Source: Ptiloglossa arizonensis (lineage: Eukaryota > Arthropoda > Insecta > Hymenoptera > Colletidae). From it: DNA of 64,000 bases. Of the stretch, positions 47,161 through 60,750 are shown in pieces. Numbering within the stretch: position 1 is the first letter of the stretch; each line of letters starts with the position of its first letter. The notes beneath the pieces are model-generated. The model worked only from the letters and a program-made list of their open reading frames with translations, ran no database searches and was not told the origin of the DNA. The stretch spans positions 806,001-870,000 of the forward strand of contig NW_027478537.1 in NCBI RefSeq assembly GCF_051014685.1, written 5' to 3'. The position numbers and the translations under genes were made by a program.

Positions 47161-48020
47161 TCGTTTCGAGCATCAGAACTGTGAAAATTTTGAGTTTCTC
47201 AAGCGTTTCTTACTTCCAAACTGCCATATCTCGCGAACGGATTGACCAATCCACAAAATTTCTGTTGCATCTGAAAGTAGAAACTCGCCCGATTGAAACG
47301 GTATGCGTACTTTTCCCCTAGGCCGTTCTAGTTATTCGTTTCGAGCAACAGAACTGCGAAAATTTTGAGTTTCTCAAGCGTTGCTTACCTCCAAACTGCC
47401 ATATCTCGCGAACGGATTGACCAATCCGCAAAATTTCTGTTGCATCTGAAAGTAGAAACTCGCCCGATTACAACGGTGTGCGTACTTTTCCCCTAGGCCG
47501 TTCTAGTTATGCTTGTCGAGCATCAGAACTGCGAAAATTTTGAGTTTCTCAAGCGTTTCTTACCTCCAAACTACCATATCTCGCGAACGGATTGACCAAT
47601 CCGCAAAATTTCTGTTGCATCTGAAAGTAGAAACTCGCCCGATTGAAACGGTATGCGTACTTTTCCCCTAGGCCGTTCTAGTTATTCGTTTCGAGCAACA
47701 GAACTGCGAAAATTTTGAGTTTTTCAAGCGTTGCTTACCTCCAAACTGCCATATCTCGCGAACGGATTGACTAATCCGCAAAATTTCTGTTGCATCTGAA
47801 AGTAGAAACTCGCCCGATTACAACGGTATGCGTACTTTTCCCCTAGGCCGTTCTAGTTATTCGTTTCGAGCATCAGAACTGCGAAAATTTTGAGTTTCTC
47901 AAGCGTTTCTTACCTCCAAACTGCCATATCTCGCGAACGGATTGACCAATCCGCAAAATTTCTGTTGCATCTGAAAGTAGAAACTCGCCCGATTACAACG
48001 GTGTGCGTACTTTTCCCCTA

Positions 48021-48030
48021 GGCGTTCTAG
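48021..48030 (+). other. Single-base deletion, register -1
   Basis: The tract reads cctaggcgttctag where all related monomers read cctaggccgttctag, so one c is lost. Monomer starts move to 149 modulo 175. I saw no second copy of this deletion. Confidence 0.85.
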
Positions 48031-48378
48031 TTATGCTTGTCGAGCATCAGAACTGCGAAAATTTTGAGTTTCTCAAGCGTTTCTTACCTCCAAACTGCCA
48101 TATCTCGCGAACGGATTGACCAATCCGCAAAATTTCTGTTGCATCTGAAAGTAGAAACTCGCCCGATTGAAACGGTATGCGTACTTTTCCCCTAGGCCGT
48201 TCTAGTTATTCGTTTCGAGCATCAGAACTGCGAAAATTTTGAGTTTCTCAAGCGAGTCTTACTTCCAAACTGCCATATCTCGCGAACGGATTGACCAATC
48301 TGCAAAATTTCTGTTGCATCTGAAGGTAGAAACTCGCCCGATTACAACGGTATGCGTACTTTTCCCCTAGGCCGTTCT

Positions 48379-49960
48379 AGTTATTCGTTTCGAGCATCAG
48401 AACTGCGAAAATTTTGAGTTTCTCAATCGTTTCTCACCTACAAACTGCCACATCTCGCGAACGGATTGTCCAATCCGCAAAATTTCTGATGCATCTGAAA
48501 GTAGAAACTCGCCCGATTACAACTGTATGCGTACTTTTCCCCTAGGCCGTTCTAGTTATTCGTTTCGAGCATCAGAACTGCGATAATTTTGAGTTTCTCA
48601 AGCGTTTCTCACGTACAAACTGCCACATCTCGCGAACGGATTGTCCAATCCGCAAAATTTCTGATGCATCTGAAAGTAGAAACTCGCCCGATTACAACTG
48701 TATGCGTACTTTTCCCCTAGCCCGTTCTAGTTATTCGTTTCGAGCAACAGAACTGCGAAAATTTTGAGTTTCTCAAGCGTTGCTTACCTCCAAACTGCCA
48801 TATCTCGCGAACGGATTGACCAATCCGCAAAATTTCTGTTGCATCTGAAGGTAGAAACTCGGCCGATTACAACGGTATGCGTACTTTTCCCCTAGGCCGT
48901 TCTAGTTATTCGTTTCGAGCATCAGAACTGCGAAAATTTTGAGTTTCTCGAGCGTTCCTTACATCCAAACTGCCATATCTCGCGAACGGATTGACCAATC
49001 CGCAAAATTTCTGTTGCATCTGAAAGTAGAAATTCGCCCGATTACAACTGTATGCGTACTTTTCCCCTAGCCCGTTCTAGTTATTCGTTTCGAGCAACAG
49101 AACTGCGAAAATTTTGAGTTTCTCAAGCGTTGCTTACCTCCAGACTGCCATATCTCGCGAACGGATTGACCAATCCGCAAAATTTCTGTTGCATCTGAAA
49201 GTAGAAACTCGCCCGATTACAACGGTGTGCGTACTTTTCCCCTAGGCCGTTCTAGTTATGCTTGTCGAGCATCAGAACTGCGAAAATTTTGAGTTTCTCA
49301 AGCGTTTCTTACCTCCAAACTGCCATATCTCGCGAACGGATTGACCAATCCGCAAAATTTCTGTTGCATCTGAAGGTAGAAACTCGCCCGATTACAACAC
49401 TATGCGTACTTTTCCCCTAGGCCGTTCTAGTTATTCGTTTCGAGTATCAGAACTGCGAAAATTTTGAGTTTCTCAAGCGTTTCATACATCCAAACTGCCA
49501 TATCTCGCGAACGGATTGACCAATCCGCAAAATTTCTGTTGCATCTGAAAGTAGAAACTCGCCCGATTGCAACGGTATGCGTACTTTTCCCCTAGGCCGT
49601 TCTAGTTATTCGTTTCGAGCATCAGAACTGCGAAAATTTTGAGTTTCTCAAGCGAGTCTTACATCCAAACTGCCATATCTCGCGAACGGATTGACCAATC
49701 CGCAAAATTTCTGTTGCATCTGAAAGTAGAAACTCGCCCGATTACAACGGTATGCGTACTTTTCCCCTAGCCCGTTCTAGTTATTCGTGTCGAGCAACAG
49801 AACTGCGAAAATTTTGAGTTTTTCAAGCGTTGCTTACATCCAAACTGCCATATCTCGCGAACGGATTGACCAATCCGCAAAATTTCTGTTGCATCTGAAA
49901 GTAGAAACTCGCCCGATTACAACGGTATGCGTACTTTTCCCCTAGGCCGTTCTAGTTATT
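48379..49960 (+). repeat. Second copy of the 44,880-46,460 segment
   Basis: It carries the same ordered markers as the first copy, nine monomers in the same sequence. The one-base deletion near 48,023 lies just outside its left end, and the mutated monomer at 44,776-44,949 is not copied. That places the left breakpoint of the duplication at roughly 48,350-48,420. Confidence 0.73.
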
Positions 49961-52900
49961 CGTTTCGAGCATCAGAACTGTGAAAATTTTGAGTTTCTCA
50001 AGCGTTTCTTACCTCCAAACTCCCATATCTCGCGAACGGATTGACCAATCCGCAAAATTTCTGTTGCATCTGAAAGTAGAAAGTCGCCCGATTACAACGG
50101 TGTGCGTACTTTTCCCCTAGGCCGTTCTAGTTATTCGTTTCGAGCATCAGAACTGCGAAAATTTTGAGTTTCTCGAGCGTTTCTTACATCCAAACTGCCA
50201 TATCTCGCGAACGGATTGACCAATCCGCAAAATTTCTGTTGCATCTGAAAGTAGAAATTCGCCCGATTACAACGGTGTGCGTACTTTTCCCCTAGGCCGT
50301 TCTAGTTATGCTTGTCGAGCATCAGAACTGCGAAAATTTTGAGTTTCTCAAGCGTTTCTTACCTCCAAACTGCCATATCTCGCGAACGGATTGACCAATC
50401 CGCAAAATTTCTGTTGCATCTGAAAGTAGAAACTCGCCCGATTGAAACGGTATGCGTACTTTTCCCCTAGGCCGTTCTAGTTATTCGTTTCGAGCATCAG
50501 AACTGCGAAAATTTTGAGTTTCTCAAGCGAGTCTTACTTCCAAACTGCCATATCTCGCGAACGGATTGACCAATCCGCAAAATTTCTGTTGCATCTGAAG
50601 GTAGAAACTCGCCCGATTACAACGGTATGCGTACTTTTCCCCTAGGCCGTTCTAGTTATTCGTTTCGAGCATCAGAACTGCGAAAATTTCGAGTTTCTCA
50701 ATCGTTTCTTACCTCCAAACTGCCATATCTCGCGAACGGATTGACCAATCCGCAAAATTTCTGTTGCATCTGAAAGTAGAAACTCGCCCGATTACAACAC
50801 TATGCGTACTTTTCCCCTAGGCCGTTCTAGTTATTCGTTTCGAGCATCAGAACTGCGAAAATTTTGAGTTTCTCAAGCGTTTCTTACATCCAAACTGCCA
50901 TATCTCGCGAACGGATTGACCAATCCGCAAAATTTCTGTTGCATCTGAAAGTAGAAACTCGCCCGATTACAACACTATGCGTACTTTTCCCCTAGGCCGT
51001 TCTAGTTATTCGTTTCGAGTATCAGAACTGCGAAAATTTTGAGTTTCTCAAGCGTTTCTTACATCCAAACTGCCATATCTCGCGAACGGATTGACCAATC
51101 CGCAAAATTTCTGTTGCATCTGAAAGTAGAAACTCGCCCGATTGCAACGGTATGCGTACTTTTCCCCTAGGCCGTTCTAGTTATTCGTTTCGAGCATCAG
51201 AACTGCGAAAATTTTGAGTTTCTCAAGCGAGTCTTACTTCCAAACTGCCATATCTCGCGAACGGATTGACCAATCCGCAAAATTTCTGTTGCATCTGAAA
51301 GTAGAAACTCGCCCGATTACAACGGTATGCGTACTTTTCCCCTAGCCCGTTCTAGTTATTCGTTTCGAGCAACAGAACTGCGAAAATTTTGAGTTTTTCA
51401 AGCGTTGCTTACATCCAAACTGCCATATCTCGCGAACGGATTGACCAATCCGCAAAATTTCTGTTGCATCTGAAAGTAGAAATTCGCCCGATTACAACGG
51501 TGTGCGTACTTTTCCCCTAGGCCGTTCTAGTTATGCTTGTCGAGCATCAGAACTGCGAAAATTTTGAGTTTCTCAAGCGTTTCTTACCTCCAAACTGCCA
51601 TATCTCGCGAACGGATTGACCAATCCGCAAAATTTCTGTTGCATCTGAAAGTAGAAACTCGCCCGATTGAAACGGTATGCGTACTTTTCCCCTAGGCCGT
51701 TCTAGTTATTCGTTTCGAGCATCAGAACTGCGAAAATTTTGAGTTTCTCAAGCGAGTCTTACTTCCAAACTGCCATATCTCGCGAACGGATTGACCAATC
51801 CGCAAAATTTCTGTTGCATCTGAAGGTAGAAACTCGCCCGATTACAACGGTATGCGTACTTTTCCCCTAGGCCGTTCTGGTTATTCGTTTCGAGCATCAG
51901 AACTGCGAAAATTTCGAGTTTCTCAATCGTTTCTCACCTACAAACTGCCACATCTCGCGAACGGATTGTCCAATCCGCAAAATTTCTGATGCATCTGAAA
52001 GTAGAAACTCGCCCGATTACAACGGTGTGCGTACTTTTCCCCTAGCCCGTTCTAGTTATTCGTTTCGAGCAACAGAACTGCGAAAATTTTGAGTTTTTCA
52101 AGCGTTGCTTACTCCCAAACTGCCATATCTCGCGAACGGATTGACCAATCCGCAAAATTTCTGTTGCATCAGAAAGTAGAAACTCGCCCGATTACAACGG
52201 TATGCGTACTTTTCCCCTAGGCCGTTCTAGTTATTCGTTTCGAGTATCAGAACTGCGAAAATTTTGAGTTTCTCAAGCGTTTCATACATCCAAACTGCCA
52301 TATCTCGCGAACGGATTGACCAATCCGCAAAATTTCTGTTGCATCTGAAGGTAGAAACTCGCCCGATTACAACACTATGCGTACTTTTCCCCTAGGCCGT
52401 TCTAGTTATTCGTTTCGAGTATCAGAACTGCGAAAATTTTGAGTTTCTCAAGCGTTTCATACATCCAAACTGCCATATCTCGCGAACGGATTGACCAATC
52501 CGCAAAATTTCTGTTGCATCTGAAAGTAGAAACTCGCCCGATTGCAACGGTATGCGTACTTTTCCCCTAGGCCGTTCTAGTTATTCGTTTCGAGCATCAG
52601 AACTGCGAAAATTTTGAATTTCTCAAGCGAGTCTTACTTCCAAACTGCCATATCTCGCGAACGGATTGACCAATCCGCAAAATTTCTGTTGCATCTGAAA
52701 GTAGAAACTCGCCCGATTACAACGGTATGCGTACTTTTCCCCTAGCCCGTTCTAGTTATTCGTTTCGAGCAACAGAACTGCGAAAATTGTGAGTTTTTCA
52801 AGCGTTGCTTACCTCCAAACTGCCATATCTCGCGAACGGATTGACCAATCCGCAAAATTTCTGTTGCATCTGAAAGTAGAAATTCGCCCGATTACAACGG

Positions 52901-55900
52901 TATGCGTACTTTTCCCCTAGGCCGTTCTAGTTATTTGTTTCGAGCATCAGAACTGTGAAAATTTTGAGTTTCTCAAGCGTTTCTTACCTCCAAACTGCCA
53001 TATCTCGCGAACGGATTGACCAATCCGCAAAATTTCTGTTGCATCTGAAAGTAGAAAGTCGCCCGATTACAACGGTGTGCGTACTTTTCCCCTAGGCCGT
53101 TCTAGTTATTCGTTTCGAGCATCAGAACTGCGAAAATTTTGAGTTTCTCGAGCGTTTCTTACATCCAAACTGCCATATCTCGCGAACGGATTGACCAATC
53201 CGCAAAATTTCTGTTGCATCTGAAAGTAGAAATTCGCCCGATTACAACTGTATGCGTACTTTTCCCCTAGCCCGTTCTAGTTATTCGTTTCGAGCAACAG
53301 AACTGCGAAAATTGTGAGTTTCTCAAGCGTTGCTTACCTCCAAACTGCCATATCTCGCGAACGGATTGACCAATCCGCAAAATTTCTGTTGCATCTGAAA
53401 GTAGAAACTCGCCCGATTACAACGTTGTGCGTACTTTTCCCCTAGGCCGTTCTAGTTATGCTTGTCGAGCATCAGAACTGCGAAAATTTTGAGTTTCTCA
53501 AGCGTTTCTTACCTCCAAACTGCCATATCTCGCGAACGGATTGACCAATCCGCAAAATTTCTGTTGCATCTGAAAGTAGAAACTCGCCCGATTGAAACGG
53601 TATGCGTACTTTTCCCCTAGGCCGTTCTAGTTATTCGTTTCGAGCATCAGAACTGCGAAAATTTTGAGTTTCTCAAGCGAGTCTTACTTCCAAACTGCCA
53701 TATCTCGCGAACGGATTGACCAATCCGCAAAATTTCTGTTGCATCTGAAGGTAGAAACTCGGCCGATTACAACGGTGTGCGTAGTTTTCCCCTGGGCCGT
53801 TCTAGTTATGCTTGTCGAGCATGAGAACTGCGAAAATTTTGAGTTTCTCGAGCGTTTCTTACCTCCAAACTGCCATATCTCGCGAACGGATTGACCAATC
53901 CGCAAAATTTCTGTTGCATCTGAAAGTAGAAACTCGCCCGATTACAACACTATGCGTACTTTTCCCCTAGGCCGTTCTAGTTATTCGTTTCGAGCATCAG
54001 AACTGCGAAAATTTTGAGTTTCTCAAGCGTTTCTTACATCCAAACTGCCATATCTCGCGAACGGATTGACCAATCCGCAAAATTTCTGTTGCATCTGAAA
54101 GTAGAAACTCGCCCGATTGCAACGGTATGCGTACTTTTCCCCTAGGCCGTTCTAGTTATTCGTTTCGAGCATCAGAACTGCGAAAATTTTGAGTTTCTCA
54201 AGCGAGTCTTACTTCCAAACTGCCATATCTCGCGAACGGATTGACCAATCCGCAAAATTTCTGTTGCATCTGAAAGTAGAAACTCGCCCGATTACAACGG
54301 TATGCGTACTTTTCCCCTAGCCCGTTCTAGTTATTCGTTTCGAGCAACAGAACTGCGAAAATTTTGAGTTTTTCAAGCGTTGCTTACATCCAAACTGCCA
54401 TATCTCGCGAACGGATTGACCAATCCGCAAAATTTCTTTGCATCTGAAAGTAGAAACTCGCCCGATTACAACGGTATGCGTACTTTTCCCCTAGGCCGTT
54501 CTAGTTATTCGTTTCGAGCATCAGAACTGTGAAAATTTTGAGTTTCTCAAGCGTTTCTTACCTCCAAACTCCCATATCTCGCGAACGGATTGACCAATCC
54601 GCAAAATTTCTGTTGCATCTGAAAGTAGAAAGTCGCCCGATTACAACGGTATGCGTACTTTTCCCCTAGCCCGTTCTAGTTATTCGTTTCGAGCAACAGA
54701 ACTGCGAAAATTTTGGGTTTCTCAAGCGTTTCTTACCTCCAAACTGCCATATCTCGCGAACGGATTGACCAATCCGCAAAATTTCTGTTGCATCTGAAAG
54801 TAGAAAGTCGCCCGATTACAACGGTGTGCGTACTTTTCCCCTAGGCCGTTCTAGTTATTCGTTTCGAGCATCAGAACTGCGAAAATTTTGAGTTTCTCGA
54901 GCGTTCCTTACATCCAAACTGCCATATCTCGCGAACGGATTGACCAATCCGCAAAATTTCTGTTGCATCTGAAAGTAGAAATTCGCCCGATTACAACTGT
55001 ATGCGTACTTTTCCCCTAGCCCGTTCTAGTTATTCGTTTCGAGCAACAGAACTGCGAAAATTTTGAGTTTCTCAAGCGTTGCTTACCTCCAAACTGCCAT
55101 ATCTCGCGAACGGATTGACCAATCCGCAAAATTTCTGTTGCATCTGAAAGTAGAAACTCGCCCGATTACAACGGTGTGCGTACTTTTCCCCTAGGCCGTT
55201 CTAGTTATGCTTGTCGAGCATCAGAACTGCGAAAATTTTGAGTTTCTCAAGCGTTTCTTACCTCCAAACTGCCATATCTCGCGAACGGATTGACCAATCC
55301 GCAAAAATTCTGTTGCATCTGAAGGTAGAAACTCGCCCGATTACAACACTATGCGTACTTTTCCCCTAGGCCGTTCTAGTTATTCGTTTCGAGTATCAGA
55401 ACTGCGAAAATTTTGAGTTTCTCAAGCGTTTCTTACATCCAAACTGCCATATCTCGCGAACGGATTGACCAATCCGCAAAATTTCTGTTGCATCTGAAAG
55501 TAGAAACTCGCCCGATTGCAACGGTATGCGTACTTTTCCCCTAGGCCGTTCTAGTTATTCGTTTCGAGCATCAGAACTGCGAAAATTTTGAGTTTCTCAA
55601 GCGAGTCTTACTTCCAAACTGCCATATCTCGCGAACGGATTGACCAATCCGCAAAATTTCTGTTGCATCTGAAAGTAGAAACTCGCCCGATTACAACGGT
55701 ATGCGTACTTTTCCCCTAGCCCGTTCTAGTTATTCGTTTCGAGCAACAGAACTGCGAAAATTGTGAGTTTTTCAAGCGTTGCTTACCTCCAAACTGCCAT
55801 ATCTCGCGAACGGATTGACCAATCCGCAAAATTTCTGTTGCATCTGAAAGTAGAAATTCGCCCGATTACAACGGTATGCGTACTTTTCCCCTAGGCCGTT

Positions 55901-56404
55901 CTAGTTATTCGTTTCGAGCATCAGAACTGTGAAAATTTTGAGTTTCTCAAGCGTTTCTTACCTCCAAACTGCCATATCTCGCGAACGGATTGACCAATCC
56001 GCAAAATTTCTGTTGCATCTGAAAGTAGAAAGTCGCCCGATTACAACGGTGTGCGTACTTTTCCCCTAGGCCGTTCTAATTATTCGTTTCGAGCATCAGA
56101 ACTGCGAAAATTTTGAGTTTCTCGAGCGTTTCTTACATCCAAACTGCCATATCTCGCGAACGGATTGACCAATCCGCAAAATTTCTGTTGCATCTGAAAG
56201 TAGAAATTCGCCCGATTACAACTGTATGCGTACTTTTCCCCTAGCCCGTTCTAGTTATTCGTTTCGAGCAACAGAACTGCGAAAATTTTGAGTTTCTCAA
56301 GCGTTTCTTACCTCCAAACTGCCATATCTCGCGAACGGATTGACCAATCCGCAAAATTTCTGTTGCATCTGAAAGTAGAAACTCGCCCGATTACAACGGT
56401 GTGC
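49961..56404 (+). repeat. Mosaic block with 7-monomer offsets
   Basis: At about 50,246-50,708 the sequence follows 51,471-51,933 at 1,225 bp, including the private gcgaaaatttcgag. The same monomer classes as at 39.6-44.9 kb (gaaattcgccc, gaaagtcgccc, gattgcaacgg, caagcgagtc, gcgaaaattgtgag) recur in changing order. A rare cttactcccaaac / gcatcagaaag pair near 52,110-52,175 recurs at about 56,834 and 62,961. A one-base deletion lies near 54,437. No gene is seen. Confidence 0.65.
54431..54442 (+). other. Single-base deletion, register -1
   Basis: The monomer reads aatttctttgcatc where others read aatttctgttgcatc. The missing g moves monomer starts to 148 modulo 175. This is a rare length change inside the otherwise stable first half of the monomer. 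Confidence 0.85.
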
Positions 56405-57873
56405 GTACTTTTCCCCTAGGCCGTTCTAGTTATGCTTGTCGAGCATCAGAACTGCGAAAATTTTGAGTTTCTCAAGCGTTTCTTACCTCCAAACTGCCAT
56501 ATCTCGCGAACGGATTGACCAATCCGCAAAATTTCTGTTGCATCTGAAAGTAGAAACTCGCCCGATTGAAACGGTATGCGTACTTTTCCCCTAGGCCGTT
56601 CTAGTTATTCGTTTCGAGCATCAGAACTGCGAAAATTTTGAGTTTCTCAAGCGAGTCTTACTTCCAAACTGCCATATCTCGCGAACGGATTGACCAATCC
56701 GCAAAATTTCTGTTGCATCTGAAGGTAGAAACTCGGCCGATTACAACGGTGTGCGTACTTTTCCCCTAGCCCGTTCTAGTTATTCGTTTCGAGCAACAGA
56801 ACTGCGAAAATTTTGAGTTTTTCAAGCGTTGCTTACTCCCAAACTGCCATATCTCGCGAACGGATTGACCAATCCGCAAAATTTCTGTTGCATCAGAAAG
56901 TAGAAACTCGCCCGATTACAACGGTATGCGTACTTTTCCCCTAGCCCGTTCTAGTTATTCGTTTCGAGCAACAGAACTGCGAAAATTTTGAGTTTTTCAA
57001 GCGTTGCTTACCTCCAAACTGCCATATCTCGCGAACGGATTGACCAATCCGCAAAATTTCTGTTGCATCTGAAAGTAGAAACTCGCACGATTACAACGGT
57101 GTGCGTACTTTTCCACTAGGCCGTTCTAGTTATGCTTGTCGAGCATCAGAACTGCGAAAATTTTGAGTTTCTCAAGCGTTTCTTACCTCCAAACTGCCAT
57201 ATCTCGCGAACGGATTGACCAATCCGCAAAATTTCTGTTGCATCTGAAAGTAGAAACTCGCCCGATTGCAACGGTATGCGTACTTTTCCCCTAGGCCGTT
57301 CTAGTTATTCGTTTCGAGCATCAGAACTGCGAAAATTTTGAGTTTCTCAAGCGAGTCTTACTTCCAAACTGCCATATCTCGCGAACGGATTGACCAATCC
57401 GCAAAATTTCTGTTGCATCTGAAGGTAGAAACTCGCCCGATTACAACGGTATGCGTACTTTTCCCCTAGCCCGTTCTAGTTATTCGTTTCGAGCAACAGA
57501 ACTGCGAAAATTTTGAGTTTTTCAAGCGTTGCTTACCTCCAAACTGCCATATCTCGCGAACGGATTGACCAATCCGCAAAATTTCTGTTGCATCTGAAAG
57601 TAGAAACTCGCCCGATTACAACAGTATGCGTACTTTTCCCCTAGCCCGTTCTAGTTATTCGTTTCGAGCAACAGAACTGCGAAAATTTTGAGTTTTTCAA
57701 GCGTTGCTTACATGCAAACTGTCATATCTCGGGAACGGATTGACCAATCCGCAAAATTTCTGTTGCATGTGAAAGTAGAAACTCGCCCGATTACAGCGGT
57801 GTGCGTACTTTTCCCCTAGGCCGTTCTAGTTATGCTTGTCGAGCATCAGAACTGCGAAAATTTTGAGTTTCTC
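56405..57873 (+). repeat. 1.47-kb segment repeated at the right edge
   Basis: It matches 62,532-64,000 at an offset of 6,127 bp, which is 35 monomers plus the two one-base insertions between. Shared rare markers in order are gattgaaacgg, caagcgagtc, gaactcggcc-type, cttactccc, gcatcagaaag, gcacgattac, ttttccactagg, catgcaaactg and atctcgggaac. One visible difference is gtcatatc near 57,721 versus gccatatc near 63,848. Confidence 0.75.
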
Positions 57874-58300
57874 GAGCGTTTCTTACCTCCAAACTGACAT
57901 ATCTCGCGAACGGATTGACCAATCCGCAAAATTTCTGTTGCATCTGAAAGTAGAAACTCCCCCGACTACAACACTTTGCGTACTTTTCCCCTAGGCCGTT
58001 CTAGTTATTCGTTTCGAGCAACAGAACTTCGAAAATTTTGAGTTTTTCAAGCGTTGCTTACCTCCAAACTGCCATATCTCGCGAACGGATTGACCAATCC
58101 GCAAAATTTCTGTTGCATCTGAAAGTAGAAACTCGCCCGATTACAACACTGTGCGTACTTTTCCCCTAGGCCGTTCTAGTTATTCGTTTCGAGCATCAGA
58201 ATTGCGAAAATTTTGAGTTTCTCGGCGCGTTTCTTACCTCCAAACTGCCATAACTCGCGAACGGATTGACCAATCCGCAAAATTTCTGTTGCATCTGAAA
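57000..58300 (+). repeat. 14-monomer-offset duplication, copy 1
   Basis: This stretch and 59,450-60,750 share gcacgattac, catgcaaactg, atctcgggaac, the P monomer (acagcggtgtg), aaactgacata, ctcccccgactac, acaactttgcg-like acaacactttg and the inserted ctcggcgcg. Near 58,021-58,070 the two disagree over about one tail (gagcaacagaacttcg versus gagcatcagaactgcg), which suggests a short conversion tract in one copy. Confidence 0.72.
58221..58230 (+). other. Single-base insertion in the tail, ctcggcgcgt
   Basis: The tail reads ctcggcgcgtttc where other monomers read ctcgagcgtttc or ctcaagcgtttc, one base longer with a changed base. The same unusual string occurs at 60,671-60,681, exactly 2,450 bp plus register later. 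It is a good lineage marker for the duplication of this segment. Confidence 0.85.
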
Positions 58301-59449
58301 GTAGAAACTCGCCCGATTACAACGGTATGCGTACTTTTCCCCTAGCCCGTTCTAGTTATTCGTTTCGGGCAACAGAACTGCGAAAATTTTGAGTTTCTCA
58401 AGCGTTGCTTACCTCCAAACTGCCATATCTCGCGAACGGATTGACCAATCCGCAAAATTTCTGTTGCATCTGAAAGTAGAAACTCGCCCGATTACAACGT
58501 TGTGCGTAATTTTCCCCTAGGCCGTTCTAGTTATGCTTGTCGAGCATCAGAACTGCGAAAATTTTGAGTTTCTCAAGCGTTTCTTACCTCCAAACTGCCA
58601 TATCTCGCGAACGGATTGACCAATCCGCAAAATTTCTGTTGCATCTGAAAGTAGAAACTCGCCCGATTACAACGGTATGCGTACTATTCCCCTAGCCCGT
58701 TCTAGTTATTCGTTTCGAGCAACAGAACTGCGAAAATTTTGAGTTTTTCAAGCGTTGCTTACATCCAAACTGCCATATCTCGCGAACGGATTGACCAATC
58801 CGCAAAATTTCTGTTGCATCTGAAGGTAGAAACTCGGCCGATTACAACGGTGTGCGTACTTTTCCCCTGGGCCGTTCTAGTTATGCTTGTCGAGCATGAG
58901 AACTGCGAAAATTTTGAGTTTCTCGAGCGTTTCTTACCTCCAAACTGCCATATCTCGCGAACGGATTGACCAATCCGCAAAATTTCTGTTGCATCTGAAA
59001 GTAGAAACTCGCCCGATTACAACACTATGCGTACTTTTCCCCTAGGCCGTTCTAGTTATTCGTTTCGAGCATCAGAACTGCGAAAATTTTGAGTTTCTCA
59101 AGCGTTTCTTACATCCAAACTGCCATATCTCGCGAACGGATTGACCAATCCGCAAAATTTCTGTTGCATCTGAAAGTAGAAACTCGCCCGATTGCAACGG
59201 TATGCGTACTTTTCCCCTAGGCCGTTCTAGTTATTCGTTTCGAGCATCAGAACTGCGAAAATTTTGAGTTTCTCAAGCGAGTCTTACTTCCAAACTGCCA
59301 TATCTCGCGAACGGATTGACCAATCCGCAAAATTTCTGTTGCATCTGAAAGTAGAAACTCGCCCGATTACAACGGTATGCGTACTTTTCCCCTAGCCCGT
59401 TCTAGTTATTCGTTTCGAGCAACAGAACTGCGAAACTTTTGAGTTTTTC

Positions 59450-60750
59450 AAGCGTTGCTTACCTCCAAACTGCCATATCTCGCGAACGGATTGACCAATC
59501 CGCAAAATTTCTGTTGCATCTGAAAGTAGAAACTCGCACGATTACAACGGTGTGCGTACTTTTCCCTTAGGCCGTTCTAGTTATGCTTGTCGAGCATCAG
59601 ATCTGCGAAAATTTTGAGTTTCTCAAGCGTTTCTTACCTCCAAACTGCCATATCTCGCGAACGGATTGACCAATCCGCAAAATTTCTGTTGCATCTGAAA
59701 GTAGAAACTCGCCCGATTGCAACGGTATGCGTACTTTTCCCCTAGGCCGTTCTAGTTATTCGTTTCGAGCATCAGAACTGCGAAAATTTTGAGTTTCTCA
59801 AGCGAGTCTTACTTCCAAACTGCCATATCTCGCGAACGGATTGACCAATCCGCAAAATTTCTGTTGCATCTGAAAGTAGAAACTCGCCCGATTACAACGG
59901 TATGCGTACTTTTCCCCTAGCCCGTTCTAGTTATTCGTTTCGAGCAACAGAACTGCGAAAATTTTGAGTTTTTCAAGCGTTGCTTACCTCCAAACTGCCA
60001 TATCTCGCGAACGGATTGACCAATCCGCAAAATTTCTGTTGCATCTGAAAGTAGAAACTCGCCCGATTACAACGGTATGCGTACTTTTCCCCTAGCCCGT
60101 TCTAGTTATTCGTTTCGAGCAACAGAACTGCGAAAATTTTGAGTTTTTCAAGCGTTGCTTACATGCAAACTGCCATATCTCGGGAACGGATTGACCAATC
60201 CGCAAAATTTCTGTTGCATGTGAAAGTAGAAACTCGCCCGATTACAGCGGTGTGCGTACTTTTCCCCTAGGCCGTTCTAGTTATGCTTGCCGAGCATCAG
60301 AACTGCGAAAATTTTGAGTTTCTCGAGCGTTTCTTACCTCCAAACTGACATATCTCGCGAACGGATTGACCAATCCGCAAAATTTCTGTTGCATCTGAAA
60401 GTAGAAACTCCCCCGACTACAACACTTTGCGTACTTTTCCCCTAGGCCGTTCTAGTTATTCGTTTCGAGCATCAGAACTGCGAAAATTTTGAGTTTCTCA
60501 AGCGTTTCTTACTTCCAAACTGCCATATCTCGCGAACGGATTGATCAATCCGCAAAATTTCTATTGCATCTGAAAGTAGAAACTCGCCCGATTACAACAC
60601 TGTGCGTACTTTTCCCCTAGGCCGTTCTAGTTATTCGTTTCGAGCATCAGAACTGCAAAAATTTTGAGTTTCTCGGCGCGTTTCTTACCTCCAAACTGCC
60701 ATAACTCGCGAACGGATTGACCAATCCGCAAAATTTCTGTTGCATCTGAA
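59450..60750 (+). repeat. 14-monomer-offset duplication, copy 2
   Basis: Copy of 57,000-58,300. It has ttcccttagg near 59,564 where copy 1 and the right-edge copy have ttccactagg, and a private gcttgccgagc near 60,286. It includes an R monomer with the perfect palindrome near 60,538, which copy 1 lacks at the matching place. Confidence 0.72.
60671..60681 (+). other. Second copy of the ctcggcgcg insertion, register +1
   Basis: This is the same altered string as at 58,221-58,230. Monomer starts become 150 modulo 175 and stay so to the end. Because the string differs from normal tails by both length and base, independent origin is unlikely, so it was copied with its segment. Confidence 0.85.
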
